A stretch of DNA of 64,000 bases, from NCBI GenBank assembly GCA_022315425.1, contig JAIUPT010000036.1, positions 1,116,001-1,180,000 of the forward strand. The letters run 5' to 3'. Origin of the DNA: Pseudevernia furfuracea (taxonomy: Eukaryota > Ascomycota > Lecanoromycetes > Lecanorales > Parmeliaceae). The notes below the pieces were generated by a model. The model had not been told where the DNA came from, did no database searches, and saw only the letters and a list, made by a program, of their open reading frames with translations. Both the position numbers and the translations under genes were made by a program. Positions 45,926 to 55,777 of this stretch are shown here, one piece after another. Position 1 is the first letter of the stretch. The number at the start of each line of letters is the position of its first letter.

Positions 45926-46446
45926 GAAAAAGGAAGGGGGGGGGAGGGGTTCACGTCCTGCCTGCTTGCTTGCTTGCGTGCGTGGCGTGGACCTTTTTCT
46001 CTCTCTCTTTCTTTTTCGTGGAGTCATCAGGCTGTGGATACTCTGCGTTCACATGGACGACCAGGGCTAGAAAAGGAAAGGAAGCTGTTCCACCGGAACA
46101 AGAGAGACGTTGTCGCAGCATCAATATGTGAAGCTCGCGTAGTTTTCTAGATAGCAAAAAACTTCCCGCAATGGACGGAGTTGACCAACTCACCGTCTTC
46201 GTTCGTATGCAACTGAGCAGATGTACGAGTACAGTGTTGTAGAGGCTAAGGTAGTCGGCCCTACTTGATAGGGGGGTTTCAGTGGGCCTTGGTATCGCAT
46301 ATCGGCATGGCGGGTTTTTGTTTGATGCTGTTCATGGATTCGGTAGACGGTTGCAGGGGATAGGTCGGTCTCACTTGAGGAGCAGCATAAGTAGCTAGTT
46401 AGCTGCATGCATTTCCACCAGCGTTTTTGACTCCTCATTCGAATGG
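45926..46446. other. Intergenic up to the retroelement target site
   Basis: 521 bp of 3' flank of the orphan gene. A CT-rich run lies near 45995-46015. No gene or repeat recognised. Confidence 0.4.
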
Positions 46447-46451
46447 ATCTC

Positions 46452-46603
46452 TGTTGGACGTGCCTAGATCATTCCACATGCATCTCATGTTTGTCCTTTG
46501 TTAGACAGATCTCTTTGTCAGGCCATGGGTTATATGCCCATGGACCTCCTCCATAGACCAGCATGCTTTGGCTATCACACTGCTGTGCACTGCTGAGTTG
46601 ACA
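46452..46603 (+). repeat. Left LTR of the gag-only element
   Basis: 152 bp, TG...CA ends, preceded by ATCTC. It differs from the right LTR at four positions (three of them C/T or G/A transitions in one direction) and by one T in a T run. Confidence 0.93.
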
Positions 46604-46616
46604 GGTTATGAGCCCG
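46604..46616 (+). other. Primer-binding site, half initiator-Met tRNA type
   Basis: GGTTATGAGCCCG immediately follows the left LTR. It is complementary to the anticodon arm of eukaryotic initiator Met tRNA (GGGCTCATAACC). Internal half-tRNA priming is the mode used by copia-class elements, which assigns the element to that lineage. Confidence 0.8.
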
Positions 46617-46653
46617 TTTGACGCTGCGATTGACAATTCAACTGCATCAAAAA

Positions 46654-46816
46654 TGACCCCAGGATAGAGGGGAGACTACAACACGACCTTAGGATAGAGG
46701 GGAGACTACATTAAACGACCCCAGGATAGAGGGAAGACTACAACACGACCCCAGGATAGAGGGGAGACTACATTACATCACAACAACACGACCCCAAGAC
46801 AGAGGGGAGACGACCC
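46654..46816 (+). repeat. Five-unit tandem repeat in the element leader
   Basis: Five imperfect units begin with ACGACCCCAGGATAGAGGGG-like sequence, each ending GAGACTACA or similar, with 30-45 bp period. They sit between the primer-binding site and the gag-like ATG. The units are richer in purines than the flanks. They could form a packaging or dimerisation element; this is inference. Confidence 0.85.
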
Positions 46817-46835
46817 AAACCACAATCAATTCATT

Positions 46836-47279
46836 ATGCCTAACGGTGACCACGACAATGGGGAGAGTCCACATTACCCCAACCTACAGAATATCCCTAG
46901 CACTCCGTCCTCACTCAATCCGTTTCGAGAACGACGACAATCTCTCACCCCCACACCAGAACGTGGCAAGGACTTCAATGGCAAGCTTCTCGAACCAGAC
47001 TTTGACAACATCGTGGAACAATTACTTGACCGAGAACGCCGTCGGAAATTGATATCCAGTGACGACAACAGTAAGACACTTCTAGCCAGAAACAACAACT
47101 GTAACAACAACAATAACAACAACAAGCCACCCTGCAGCGATTGTGGTAACATTCACGAAAAGATCTGCTTCTTCAAGCAACAGGATCAGGCCTCAGGCCG
47201 GTGGCTGGAACGTAACAAGGATCGACTCGAGGAGTACAACAAGAAGAATGAAAGATCAAAGCTACAGAAATCATGCTGA
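46836..47279 (+). CDS. gag-like protein of the LTR element (147 aa)
   Basis: This is the only frame in the element, starting MPNGDHDNGESPHYPNLQN. A Pro/Ser/Arg-rich part comes first, then DFDNIVEQLLDRERRRKLIS (helical, charged), an Asn run (46-bp AAC-rich stretch), and a compact zinc-knuckle-like CSDCGNIHEKIC with spacing C-x2-C-x3-H-x3-C. The end is Lys/Glu-rich (NKDRLEEYNKKNERSKLQKS). The usual gag knuckle is C-x2-C-x4-H-x4-C, so this one is two residues shorter. The size is about one third of a full gag; it may be a truncated nucleocapsid-side fragment. Confidence 0.7.
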   Translation: MPNGDHDNGESPHYPNLQNIPSTPSSLNPFRERRQSLTPTPERGKDFNGKLLEPDFDNIVEQLLDRERRRKLISSDDNSKTLLARNNNCNNNNNNNKPPCSDCGNIHEKICFFKQQDQASGRWLERNKDRLEEYNKKNERSKLQKSC

Positions 47280-47365
47280 GGACTGGGATGTCACATGGAC
47301 TGAGGGAGACTGGGATGTCATGAACTGGGGGAGATGCATGGCTAGCTATGACTAGCCAGGGGGAG

Positions 47366-47518
47366 TGTTGGACGTGCCTAGATCATTCCATATGCATCTC
47401 ATGTTTGTCCTTTGTTAGATAGATCTCTTTTGTCAGGCCATGGGTTATATACCCACGGACCTCCTCCATAGACCAGCATGCTTTGGCTATCACACTGCTG
47501 TGCACTGCTGAGTTGACA
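47366..47518 (+). repeat. Right LTR of the gag-only element
   Basis: 153 bp, matches the left LTR except for four substitutions and one base. It is preceded by a polypurine tract at about 47357-47365 and followed by the target duplication ATCTC. Confidence 0.93.
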
Positions 47519-47523
47519 ATCTC

Positions 47524-47842
47524 TTTCAGAGTAATAGCATTCCTTTCGTCCCGCCCGCCCCGCGCGCCTCTTACATATATATAGCTTCGTTTTTTCACTT
47601 CAGGTCTGTGTGCTTCTATAAGCACGGGATTTTTCTGGCGCTGGGGTACGAGAGAGAACACGCCTGGTCAGGCCTCTGCTGGCTCAAAATCTTGGCGTTG
47701 GACGGCCCCAATCAACCATCTACGAGTTCTGTATAGCCTCATGTTTTGTCGGTTTAGTTCATTTGTTACGTGCGAATTAAGGACACTAGCAACCATTCAG
47801 GGCTCTTTTGACAGCCTCACTCGAACCCATCTCGAGCAGTAG
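47524..47842. other. Short intergenic stretch
   Basis: About 320 bp between the retroelement and the 3' end of the S28 peptidase gene. A TATATATA run occurs near 47574. No gene. Confidence 0.4.
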
Positions 47843-49710
47843 TCACCGCTTCCCCGCCTTCCACTCCGCCATCCAAGCCTCGACAAAAGCAGCCTCATCC
47901 TTTTGTGTCTCCGCGACGGGAGCCGGCGGCAAGGTCGCTGTTGTCTCGTTCGGGAACAGTCCATTCTCATCCCAATGATGCACGGCCCCCTCAATCAGGA
48001 TGAACGGCATATCGGTCGTACTCGTTCTGGGCTTTGCTTCCGGCGCGTGGGGCGTCGCGCCTCTCCAAGGATCATCCTCCCCGTCGATGAAGGCCAATCT
48101 GTCATAGCTGATATCATAACCACCATACGCGTTGATGATGGCGGTGTCGGATGGAGTGGTGATGTTGAAAGCGTCACGGCAGATGATGGACTCATACTCG
48201 AGGGTGATGGTACGTGAGATGAGAGGGAGTTGGTCCTTGGGGACGCCGGAACCTGTTTGGAGGAATCCCCACTGGCTGCAGTATTGGTACGGCCAGCTTC
48301 TCCAAGTCTGAGTGATATCGTCCAAAGCGTAGAAGGAGGTATTGTGAGTGGTATAGCATTCATTCGTTGTCTGGTCCCCCGCAATGCAGGGCTGGACTAG
48401 GGTAATGTTGACGTAACTGATGAAGTTGAGAATCTGCGTTGTGAGGATTGCAGATTGAGGGGCGTAGCCGCCGGCTGTCACCAAATGCTTGACTGTGCTT
48501 GTTAGGTTTGCTGGGGCTGGGTGGAGGGTGCTGTTGGCTGTAATGTTGCCGCAATACTGCGAGAAGGAAGGGTCATTGACGGCAGGGTCCCAATTGCGGC
48601 CTTGCCAGCCTCCAATTCCTGTGCTGAGTACGTTTGCAAAGTCGTCATTGTATCTGAGTGCCATTAGTAGAGTTTCCAAGACTGCGACAATGTTTGAAGA
48701 GTAAATCTGTGCTAAATAGTGAAATTGTTCGGACCGAGCTCTTCTTTAAAAAATTTGTTGCAAGAGACTCGAACGGTCCACAGCCTGCGCTGCGGACATG
48801 AATCAACTAAGTAGACAACTTACTGAATATCTTGTAGGCCGAAAGCCGTCTTGAGCTCCTTGATCAGTCCTTTAGTGTTGTTCTTCCCAAGCAATATATT
48901 GTCGACAATGTTCGTAAGCTTCTGCGTAGCCAGAATACAGTCCGGCGGTCCATACTCCCGCACCGGCTCGTAGTACTCCCAATAGTCATAGATTGCTTTG
49001 GTCACGCCCGATGATGAGATTGCCCCTAAAACACTTTAATACCATTTTCTCTGAAACTCTTTCTAGCAGGACTCACCGTAATAAGTATCCGGATACGTCT
49101 TCCTCAAAAAAGCGACAAAAGCCCCCGCATAACTGCCCCCGTACGCAATGTAAGGCGTATGGGGAGCTGTGAGCTTCTGGTCTTCCAAGCCTGCAAACAC
49201 GACATTCCTCGCAAAAAACGCTGTATCAGCTAGCGCCTGCTGTGTGGTTAAGAATCTCAAATTCTCGGTGCTCAAATCCGGCGTCGGGAAACTAGTCCCA
49301 TAATAGCGATGCTCGAGCACCACAGCAATACCACCAGTTGCTTCGGCGAGCTGGTGCGCGATGCCTTTTTGCAGATAGGGTAGCCGGTCCGTGGCGTCGT
49401 CTTCGCCAGATTCGAGAACTATCACCGGGCCGCCTGGTTTGTAAAATGTGGCGTCGAAGAAGTACCGCAGATTGAAGGTGCCAGAAGAATGGGGCTCGTA
49501 CATGGATTCATTGTGGAAGTGGTCGATGGGGACCGAGAGGTTGTAGGCGGGGTAGAGGGTCGAGGGGTCAACATCTCTCTTGGAGAGGATTTGGCGGCGA
49601 GAGAGATTGGGAGCGACGCCGGATTTGAGAGACGAGATGGGTTGGGAGGCGGATTTTGCAGTGGTGAGGGGGAGGAGGGAGAGGAGGAGCGTGGGGATAT
49701 TCAAATGCAT
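47843..49710 (-). CDS. Secreted serine peptidase, family S28 (Pro-Xaa carboxypeptidase-like)
   Basis: This is a predicted extracellular or vacuolar prolyl peptidase. Three exons (49710..49077, 49025..48824, 48653..47843) give 548 residues, normal for fungal S28. The signal peptide is MHLNIPTLLLSLLPLTTAKS. Family signs are SVPIDHFHNES, FNLRYFFDATFYKPGGPVIV, VVLEHRYYGTSFP, the nucleophile motif YIAYGGSYAGAFVAFLRKTY with Ser193, then YCSQWGFLQTG, AYGGYDISYDRLAFIDGEDD with the catalytic Asp near GEDDPWR, and LIEGAVHHWDENG with the catalytic His. Several N-x-S/T sites fit secretion. The third-exon acceptor follows a 170-bp intron. Donors and acceptors keep the frame in all joins. Confidence 0.92.
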
Positions 49711-51540
49711 GGTTGGACAATAATGATGGAATAGAGTAGAATTATAATGATAATGGACCTTACAAGAACAGAGACTTCGCGCAAGAGACGAAATTCGTCC
49801 AAAAAATGCTCAATGAAAAGCACAAACAGAGAGCCATACGTCGTGCGACCTGCGTTATATAGATACATGATGGTTATGGGGGTCATCGTCACTGTGCATG
49901 GTGCGGTCCCTCCTACTCAATACGGAAGGTGGAATCCCAATCGCCGGACGCTTTCTTTGTGACCTGCAGCGGCCATCTCCATTCCGCTAGATGAGCTACC
50001 TAGACGAGCCTTAGACGATATAATGTTGCATGATACCAGAGTACCTGATCAGATCTCGGTGACAGCTAGGTATGTAGGTAGGTGGATGGAGAAGGTTGAC
50101 TCGGAGAAGTGGCAATAATCTGTCCTTGCTCTATAAATTTCGTCCATATAGGACCAAGTAAGTGAGTTCGAGATTTGCTTCTCGTCATGCAACTCCTCAC
50201 AAGCAAGCTATCTATCCATACCTATCAGAATTCAAAACACCTGACTGATCGCTCTACCAAGCTACCTTGTGATGCCCAAGGTCAGCTCGAAGGCGACAAG
50301 AACAGAACAGAAAAACCCCTACCTCCCCAATTTCTTCCCCCTTCACGCTCCATATATTTAAAAAAACAAGACCCCCCCCCCTTGCTGCGATATCTACCTA
50401 ATGTGTAGAGAGTGAAGCGTTTGTCTAGACCATTCCATTCCATTCCATACATACATATCCTAGCCTCCTTTGCTAAACCTCCCTTATGCATCCCATGCAT
50501 CCCCATGTTTGCAAAACCCATTTCTTTAGTCAGGCATGAGGTCTTGTACCATGAGGTCTCATACGCTTGCTTATACCTCATCGATCCCCACCATACATCC
50601 CCACCATACATCCACACGCTTTTCTATCCTTCATCCCCATCCACTGTAGCCTATTCTTCATCCCCTGCCATTCTTCATCCCCTACTATCCTTCATCCCCT
50701 TCATCCACTTCATCCCCCGTAGCCTATTCTTCATCCACCGTAGCCTATTCTTCATCCCCTGCTATTTTTCATCCCCTTCATCCCCTGCTACCACTTCATC
50801 CCCTTCATCCCCTGCTATTCTTCGTCCACTTCATCCCCTGCTACCCCTGCTATCCTTCATCCCCTTCATCCCCTTCATCCCCTTCATCCCCTTCATCCCC
50901 TTCATCCCCTTCATCCCCTTCATCCCCTTCATCCACTTCATCCACTTCATCCCCTTCATCCGCTATACTCTAGCCCTACGACAGCGTGGAAGAAAGAGCC
51001 GGGCTTCCCTTCCGCTCCGGACCTGACCTGCAGCCCCCTGACCTGACGGGTTTTTGAGGGAGTACCTTACTCGGGGGGCCAAGAGTAAGAGCTAACACTG
51101 TAAATGTAGCACCAGTAGTATGTACTGGGGGCAAGGAATAGAGACGCCGTGCACGTGCTCGCTTTGCGCTGAGGTGGGTAGATAGATGATGAGGTGGGTA
51201 GATTGGGGAGGGTAGATTGGGGAAGGATTGGTTCCGTACTTTCAGTAACTTAATTACTTCATCGAAACAGAGCCAGAGTACGAGATAAGAAAAGGCATTG
51301 CGTGGTTTTGGTATCGATGTGTGGATGTTTTGAATTGGATATCTTGTTGAATCTATTGCCCGATAATTGGCTGATCAAGGAAAAAATACGTCTGATCCTT
51401 CCTCAAAGTTGACCTCAGTAGAAGCCCCAAAGAAAACCCTAGCCGTTCCGTTGCTCGAAAGACTTTGAAAGCGTGCAAGAGATCCCCCTATCGCAAGCAG
51501 AGAAGTTGAAACCGAAAATCCGAAACCGAAAGAAATCCTT
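49711..51540. other. Intergenic; contains a minisatellite
   Basis: No supported gene over 1.8 kb. The only strong structure is the CTTCATCCC-type array listed next. The long plus-strand frame through it is a translation of the repeat. Confidence 0.5.
50620..50965 (+). repeat. CCCCTTCATC minisatellite
   Basis: Direct units of 9-10 bp (CCCCTTCATC, with CCACTTCATC and TATTCTTCATCC variants) repeat through about 345 bp. The core from 50855 to 50960 is almost perfect and the flanks are more diverged. A related CCACCATACATCC duplication lies just upstream at 50588-50612. Confidence 0.85.
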
Positions 51541-52541
51541 TCATCGTTGCACGGGCCGCCCATCCAGAGACACCCTCTTGCGGTCCAATCGCCTATTCAC
51601 AGCCCCCAAGACGACCTTCAAGATCCCGTCCGCATTCAATCCCGCACTCCCACTATTCTGGCTCTTCCAAGGTACTGTATCAACAATGTCCCTAACTCCC
51701 CCACCCAGCGACGCGATCCCGTCATCGAGTTCTTGCAGCGCCTCGGCGGCACCGCTTTCTTCGCCGACCTGGAAGAACTGGATCCCGACTTGCCACGGGG
51801 GTGCGTCAAGTTTGTCGAGCTTCTTGGCGTGAGAGACGATGACGGATTCGGGATCGTCGGTTGGGACACCATCAGTGATGACAATGATGTTGAGGGGTTT
51901 CACGGCATCCATGTTGCTTTTCTTCGCCTCGAGCTCTCTGAGGTAAGGCTTCAGGATCGCGTTCAGCTTAGTGCCAGTGGGTGTTCCTCCTCCAGGCCTG
52001 ACTTGATCGAAAATACGCTGGACCTCATTTGGACGAGTGATGTTCTGGTAGCTTGATGCGTCAGGGGCGTTGAGGAAGTAGATGTCGATGCCGTCTTTGT
52101 CGTGGGCGGTACAGATCGGCGCGATGGCTGCGATGGCGAGGGAGGTTTCGCGCCACGAGCGGCCAGCCATTGAGCCAGAGTCATCGATAAGGAAGATGGT
52201 GTCAAAGGTGGTCAGGAAAGCGTAGGGGTTGTCGGTTGAGGCTGCGACAGTGGTCGCTGGTGGGGAATAGCATGGTGGTGGCTCTGAATTACTCGAGGCA
52301 AACGGATTTGCTACTGTCGCGGGTTGCACTGGCTGATTATTAGTGACTATCTTAATGGGGAGTCTGCGAGGAACGTACTTGGGCGACGTGTGGCAGGAGC
52401 TGGGGTAGGGGTTGCCGCAAGTGGGCTCTGTGTCACCAAGGTGGGGATGGAATTTTTTGATGATATTGACATCGTTGACAGTGTTCTATCAAGACTGGAG
52501 TTCTTGCGTGACCCTTTTCTAAAGAAGTTTAAGGATGGCAT
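51541..52541 (-). CDS. von Willebrand factor A (VWA) domain protein
   Basis: Two exons (52541..52379 and 52328..51541) give 316 residues. Exon 1 encodes a basic, Ser-rich start (MPSLNFFRKGSRKNSSLDR). The intron (49 bp) ends CAGCCAG and joins to QPATVANPF. The VWA fold begins FDTIFLIDDSGSMAGRSW, with the MIDAS D-x-S-x-S motif intact. It continues with GGGTPTGTKL (MIDAS Thr), LNIIVITDGVPTDDPE (MIDAS Asp) and WQVGIQFFQVGEE. It is intracellular, with no signal peptide. Such stand-alone fungal VWA proteins are widespread and their partners are mostly unknown, so metal-dependent protein binding is the safest statement. The last helix is basic (VNRRLDRKRVSLDGRPVQR). Confidence 0.88.
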
Positions 52542-53680
52542 GTTGATGTGTTGCGAGGAGCGAGTTGTAGATGACATAGATGATATGGAGCCCGGATGGC
52601 ATGATGAGGTTTCATATAGGAAAGGCATGATTGGCTGCTTTACCGGAAACTCGGAACAAAAGGCAGGCGGTCACAACGTGTTGAGGGTTGAAGGTTTCGG
52701 AAGTTGCTCTTTATTTGCTCAGAAGCAGGCGGCGTTTGAGAAGGGAAGGAGCAGCTTCTGTCTATTGGTGCAATGGTGCTTGAGGCGGTTTCTTTGTCTT
52801 GATGGCAAACAAAATGTCACGGCGTTGATGCCTACTTATATGACTCCTGAAAGTCCATGATATCTGGTCACGCCATCCATAAGTCACAACCACAACTGCA
52901 ATGCCTACGGAAAGCTGCCTGGAGAATAGCCGTGGTGGCCAAGTAATTCCTCGGAGGAGGATCTCATGTTCCATGTCATGTTTCCATCTTCACATAGCCT
53001 CTGTTGCGATATGGATTGTGGGTTTCTGTCTACGGCTATGCAACCCATAAGCAATCTTCAAGGACCCCATCAGTATCAGATTGTCTTACTCCATTATCAC
53101 ATAGCCTCTTTGGAGATAGTGGGTCTGGGTTTTCGGTCAGCGGTCGGCGGTAAGTGTAACGAGGCTGAGACCTCCCCGGGCGGAGCCGAAAGGCTATTGA
53201 CTGCTCAGCCCACCAGCACCTGCGGGCGGTGTTTCTCGGCAACCCCACCCAATGAGTTCGTCTCATTCTATAAGCCTCGTAAGGTGACCAGTGATATGGC
53301 TTACAAGTAGCAGCCTTACAAGGTACTTCCGGACAAAAAAGGGGGGGCAGTGGCGCTTCTACACCCTTAAGCGCGGAAACAGAGAAATGAAAGACCTTAT
53401 GAAAGATCAATATCCTCTCCACTCCACCGAGCCCACCCACGGAAAACAGCGGCTCACTGTTATGAGGGTGAAATGAACGGTGCAAGGCAGTGCAGAGAAA
53501 TCAATTGATCGCCCCTTTAATGCTCTTAATCTACTACATGCTCACAGTATCTCAGTACAAGGTGGCGCCGCATCAGCTGCTCAGACCAAACGCCTGATTA
53601 GTGGGCAGATGGATGTTCATGTGCCTCCAAGAAATCGAACGCCTTGAGAAGATGGTCGACAACGGTACTGCTGCATGCAT
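52542..53680. other. Intergenic, nothing firm
   Basis: About 1.1 kb between two minus-strand genes. No domain or RNA recognised. Imperfect copies of a CACATAGCCTCT phrase occur near 52994 and 53098, with ATGGATTGTGGGTTT / ATAGTGGGTCTGGGTTT following, a weak direct repeat of about 104 bp. Confidence 0.4.
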
Positions 53681-55032
53681 TCAAGCTAGGCTGGACTGCA
53701 AAGGCGTCCAGTCCCTCTTCACTGCCGTATACATCGCTTTGGTATCACGGTGATCTCGACAGCCCCTGCCATAGAACCTTTCGCCGGCATTGACCCATGA
53801 CCCACCTGTTGGATTCTCAAACCAGCTCTCTATACTCTTATCCTCCTGCCAACATCTAAGGCATATACCAACCTGAGAAGAGGGTCGGAGCGGTCGTTGG
53901 CCCTCCAGAACGGACATCAGCCTAGTCCTAAGACCGCAATGTGTATGATTGCTATCGATCTGATACGAAGGGCACTCCTTGAACTTAGTTATAATATCGT
54001 TGAGATTGCCGTTGTAAGGCTCGAGTACTTCAGGCGCGGGGTCAAAGGCGCTTTCAACCCGTAGGGTTCCTTTGCGAGAGAAGAAGCGTAACATCTCGCC
54101 GAGTGAGTATGAGTCGCATTGAGGCGATGAATTGTAGCCGAGCCTGCACTGAGGCTGTCTGGATATGTAGAGGTTGACGAAATGTTTCTGTATGGAACTC
54201 AGGGTTTGCAGGACATAGTCGCGACGACAGGCAAGCTCTTCTGTCCGGTGGTCAGCGCCGCCTGTCAAGATATCACAAAGAACGCACCTTCGATCCCACC
54301 GGGTAGCTCCCACCATAGAGCGTCGTCCCCTTCCCGCTCTTCATCTTCGCTACTGTCTAGGTTGGTAGTTGTCCGTCTTTTTGGCCCCTCAATGATCAAA
54401 GCCGAGCTACATTGACGGACCCAATCGGAAAAACCGAAAAGAAGACCGGCCAATAGCTTTTGGCGATTCTCAAGCTCAGTTTTGTGAGCCGTGGCGGACT
54501 TCTTGTCTTTCAGGAGTGTGGTTTCCAATCCCTGTCGTATCAAGTATTCCGCAATGATATCCAAGCATGCAAACCTGTCCGCCACAATGGAGAGCAGTGC
54601 TATGACGTTGACGGACTCTTTACGCAGGGCTGGCCAGGCCGTAGATGGATCGTGCAGGATCTTGAAGAAGAGCCTGACAACCGTGCCCCTCGAGACGCAA
54701 CCTTTTGGGAGATCGCCGACATCTGCGACGACGACTCTTGGCAGTTCTGGTTCGGGTATGGTTCCGGAATTGTAGTATTGCCTCGCGAGGTCTCGAATCC
54801 TCGCCTCGATGGCAATGCCTTCGCTGAATTTCACAGGATCTAGCAGCACGTTGAAGTATTCAGAGGCACCGCGTAGCACGTTCCTCGAGCATCGGTAGCA
54901 ACGGTCGATATTGGTGGTGGGATCTTTGATTTGTAGGAGGATGTCGCCGTCACTGGAGATGACCACGGTGGAGGAGGACGCTTCGGGAGAAGGCGCTGGA
55001 GCTGGTGCTGCGACCCTTCTGACTCGAGGCAT
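53681..55032 (-). CDS. BTB/POZ-like domain protein
   Basis: Two exons (55032..54288 and 54240..53681) are joined across a 47-bp intron (GTGCG donor, GCTGAC branch, GGACAG acceptor), so that LWWELPGGIE runs into EELACRRDYVLQTLSSIQKH. The total is 434 residues. Residues 25-110 have a BTB-like layout: SSDGDILLQIKDPT, CYRCSRNVLRGASEYFNVLL, VVRLFFKILHDPS, and SIVADRFACLDIIAEYLIR. The second half has Cys-rich segments (CRLGYNSSPQCDSYSLGEML, GICLRCWQED) and is shared by many uncharacterised ascomycete BTB proteins. The ATG at 55032 (MPRVRRVAAP) is preferred over an upstream in-frame stretch lacking ATG support. Possible roles include ubiquitin-ligase adaptor or transcription co-factor (inference). 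Confidence 0.8.
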
Positions 55033-55777
55033 GAATGGGATTGTGAACTGTCTGAATAGATAGTAGGCTTCTCGATTGTTTTCCTTGCATAGATGATATG
55101 CCAGCGGGAGGATAATCGATGGTAGTAGGCCTTGCTGTAAGGTGAATTGGTGGTGAGCACTCAACCAGTATGGGGCAAAAGCTGAGCGATACTGCAATCG
55201 ATTCAGGGATATGGCCACGCCATCGTTTCGAAGCCAGAGTGAGCACGGGCTGAGAAGAAGCTGGTGTGAAAACAACACAGACACCAAGAGTTGAAGATAT
55301 TGTACCTAAAGAGTTGACTGAAGAGGCGAATAGATCGATTGGCTGCCTATAGGGCTGACCAATCATATCGTTTTTAATTCTTGCTTACCACCGGATTGCC
55401 GTTTTGAAACTCTTGTCCGCCGTCTCTTGGATGTGAACATTATCATCTACACCACAAAGCAGCGCACAGGAAGATCTTTTGTTGTTTTATCTCTCTATTA
55501 CTAATGAAGCTGCATGCATAGAAGCATTTAAATACTCTAGCTAGCCATGTTAGCAAGCTGGGAATTAGGAATCCGAATTTTGCACAAGCTCCTTGCCAGA
55601 TAAGCCGCTGCCATTTCCATGGCTTTTTTTTTTTTGAAAAACCTCCCTAATCCAGAGAGCTGCAGAAAGAAGCAGGCCTCTTCAATCAGAACATGGCCGT
55701 CAGAAGAACCATCTTCGCGGGAAACGCCGACCACATAGTGCATCGCCCTTAGCGGTTCTGGCGAAACGCTGTTCACT
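55033..55777. other. Intergenic, nothing recognised
   Basis: 745 bp between the BTB-like gene start and the FTR1 stop, containing a poly-T run near 55627. No gene. Confidence 0.4.

Larger units (their letters stand above)
46452..47518 (+). mobile_element. Complete non-autonomous copia-type LTR element, gag-only (TR-GAG/TRIM-like), 1067 bp
   Basis: The element has two near-identical LTRs (152 and 153 bp; four substitutions and one 1-bp indel) starting TGTTGGACG and ending GTTGACA. The flanking 5-bp direct repeat ATCTC is perfect (46447-46451 and 47519-47523). Just inside the left LTR is a candidate primer-binding site (46604-46616). A purine tract CAGGGGGAG precedes the right LTR. The 0.76-kb interior carries a five-unit tandem repeat and one 147-codon gag-like frame. 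There is no protease, integrase, RT or RNase H. Intact ends and a perfect target duplication suggest fairly recent insertion using proteins of an autonomous relative elsewhere (inference). Confidence 0.9.

Noticed and set aside
50412..51026. 204-codon plus-strand ORF
   Set aside because: It mostly translates the CCCCTTCATC minisatellite (Ile-Pro-Phe repeats).
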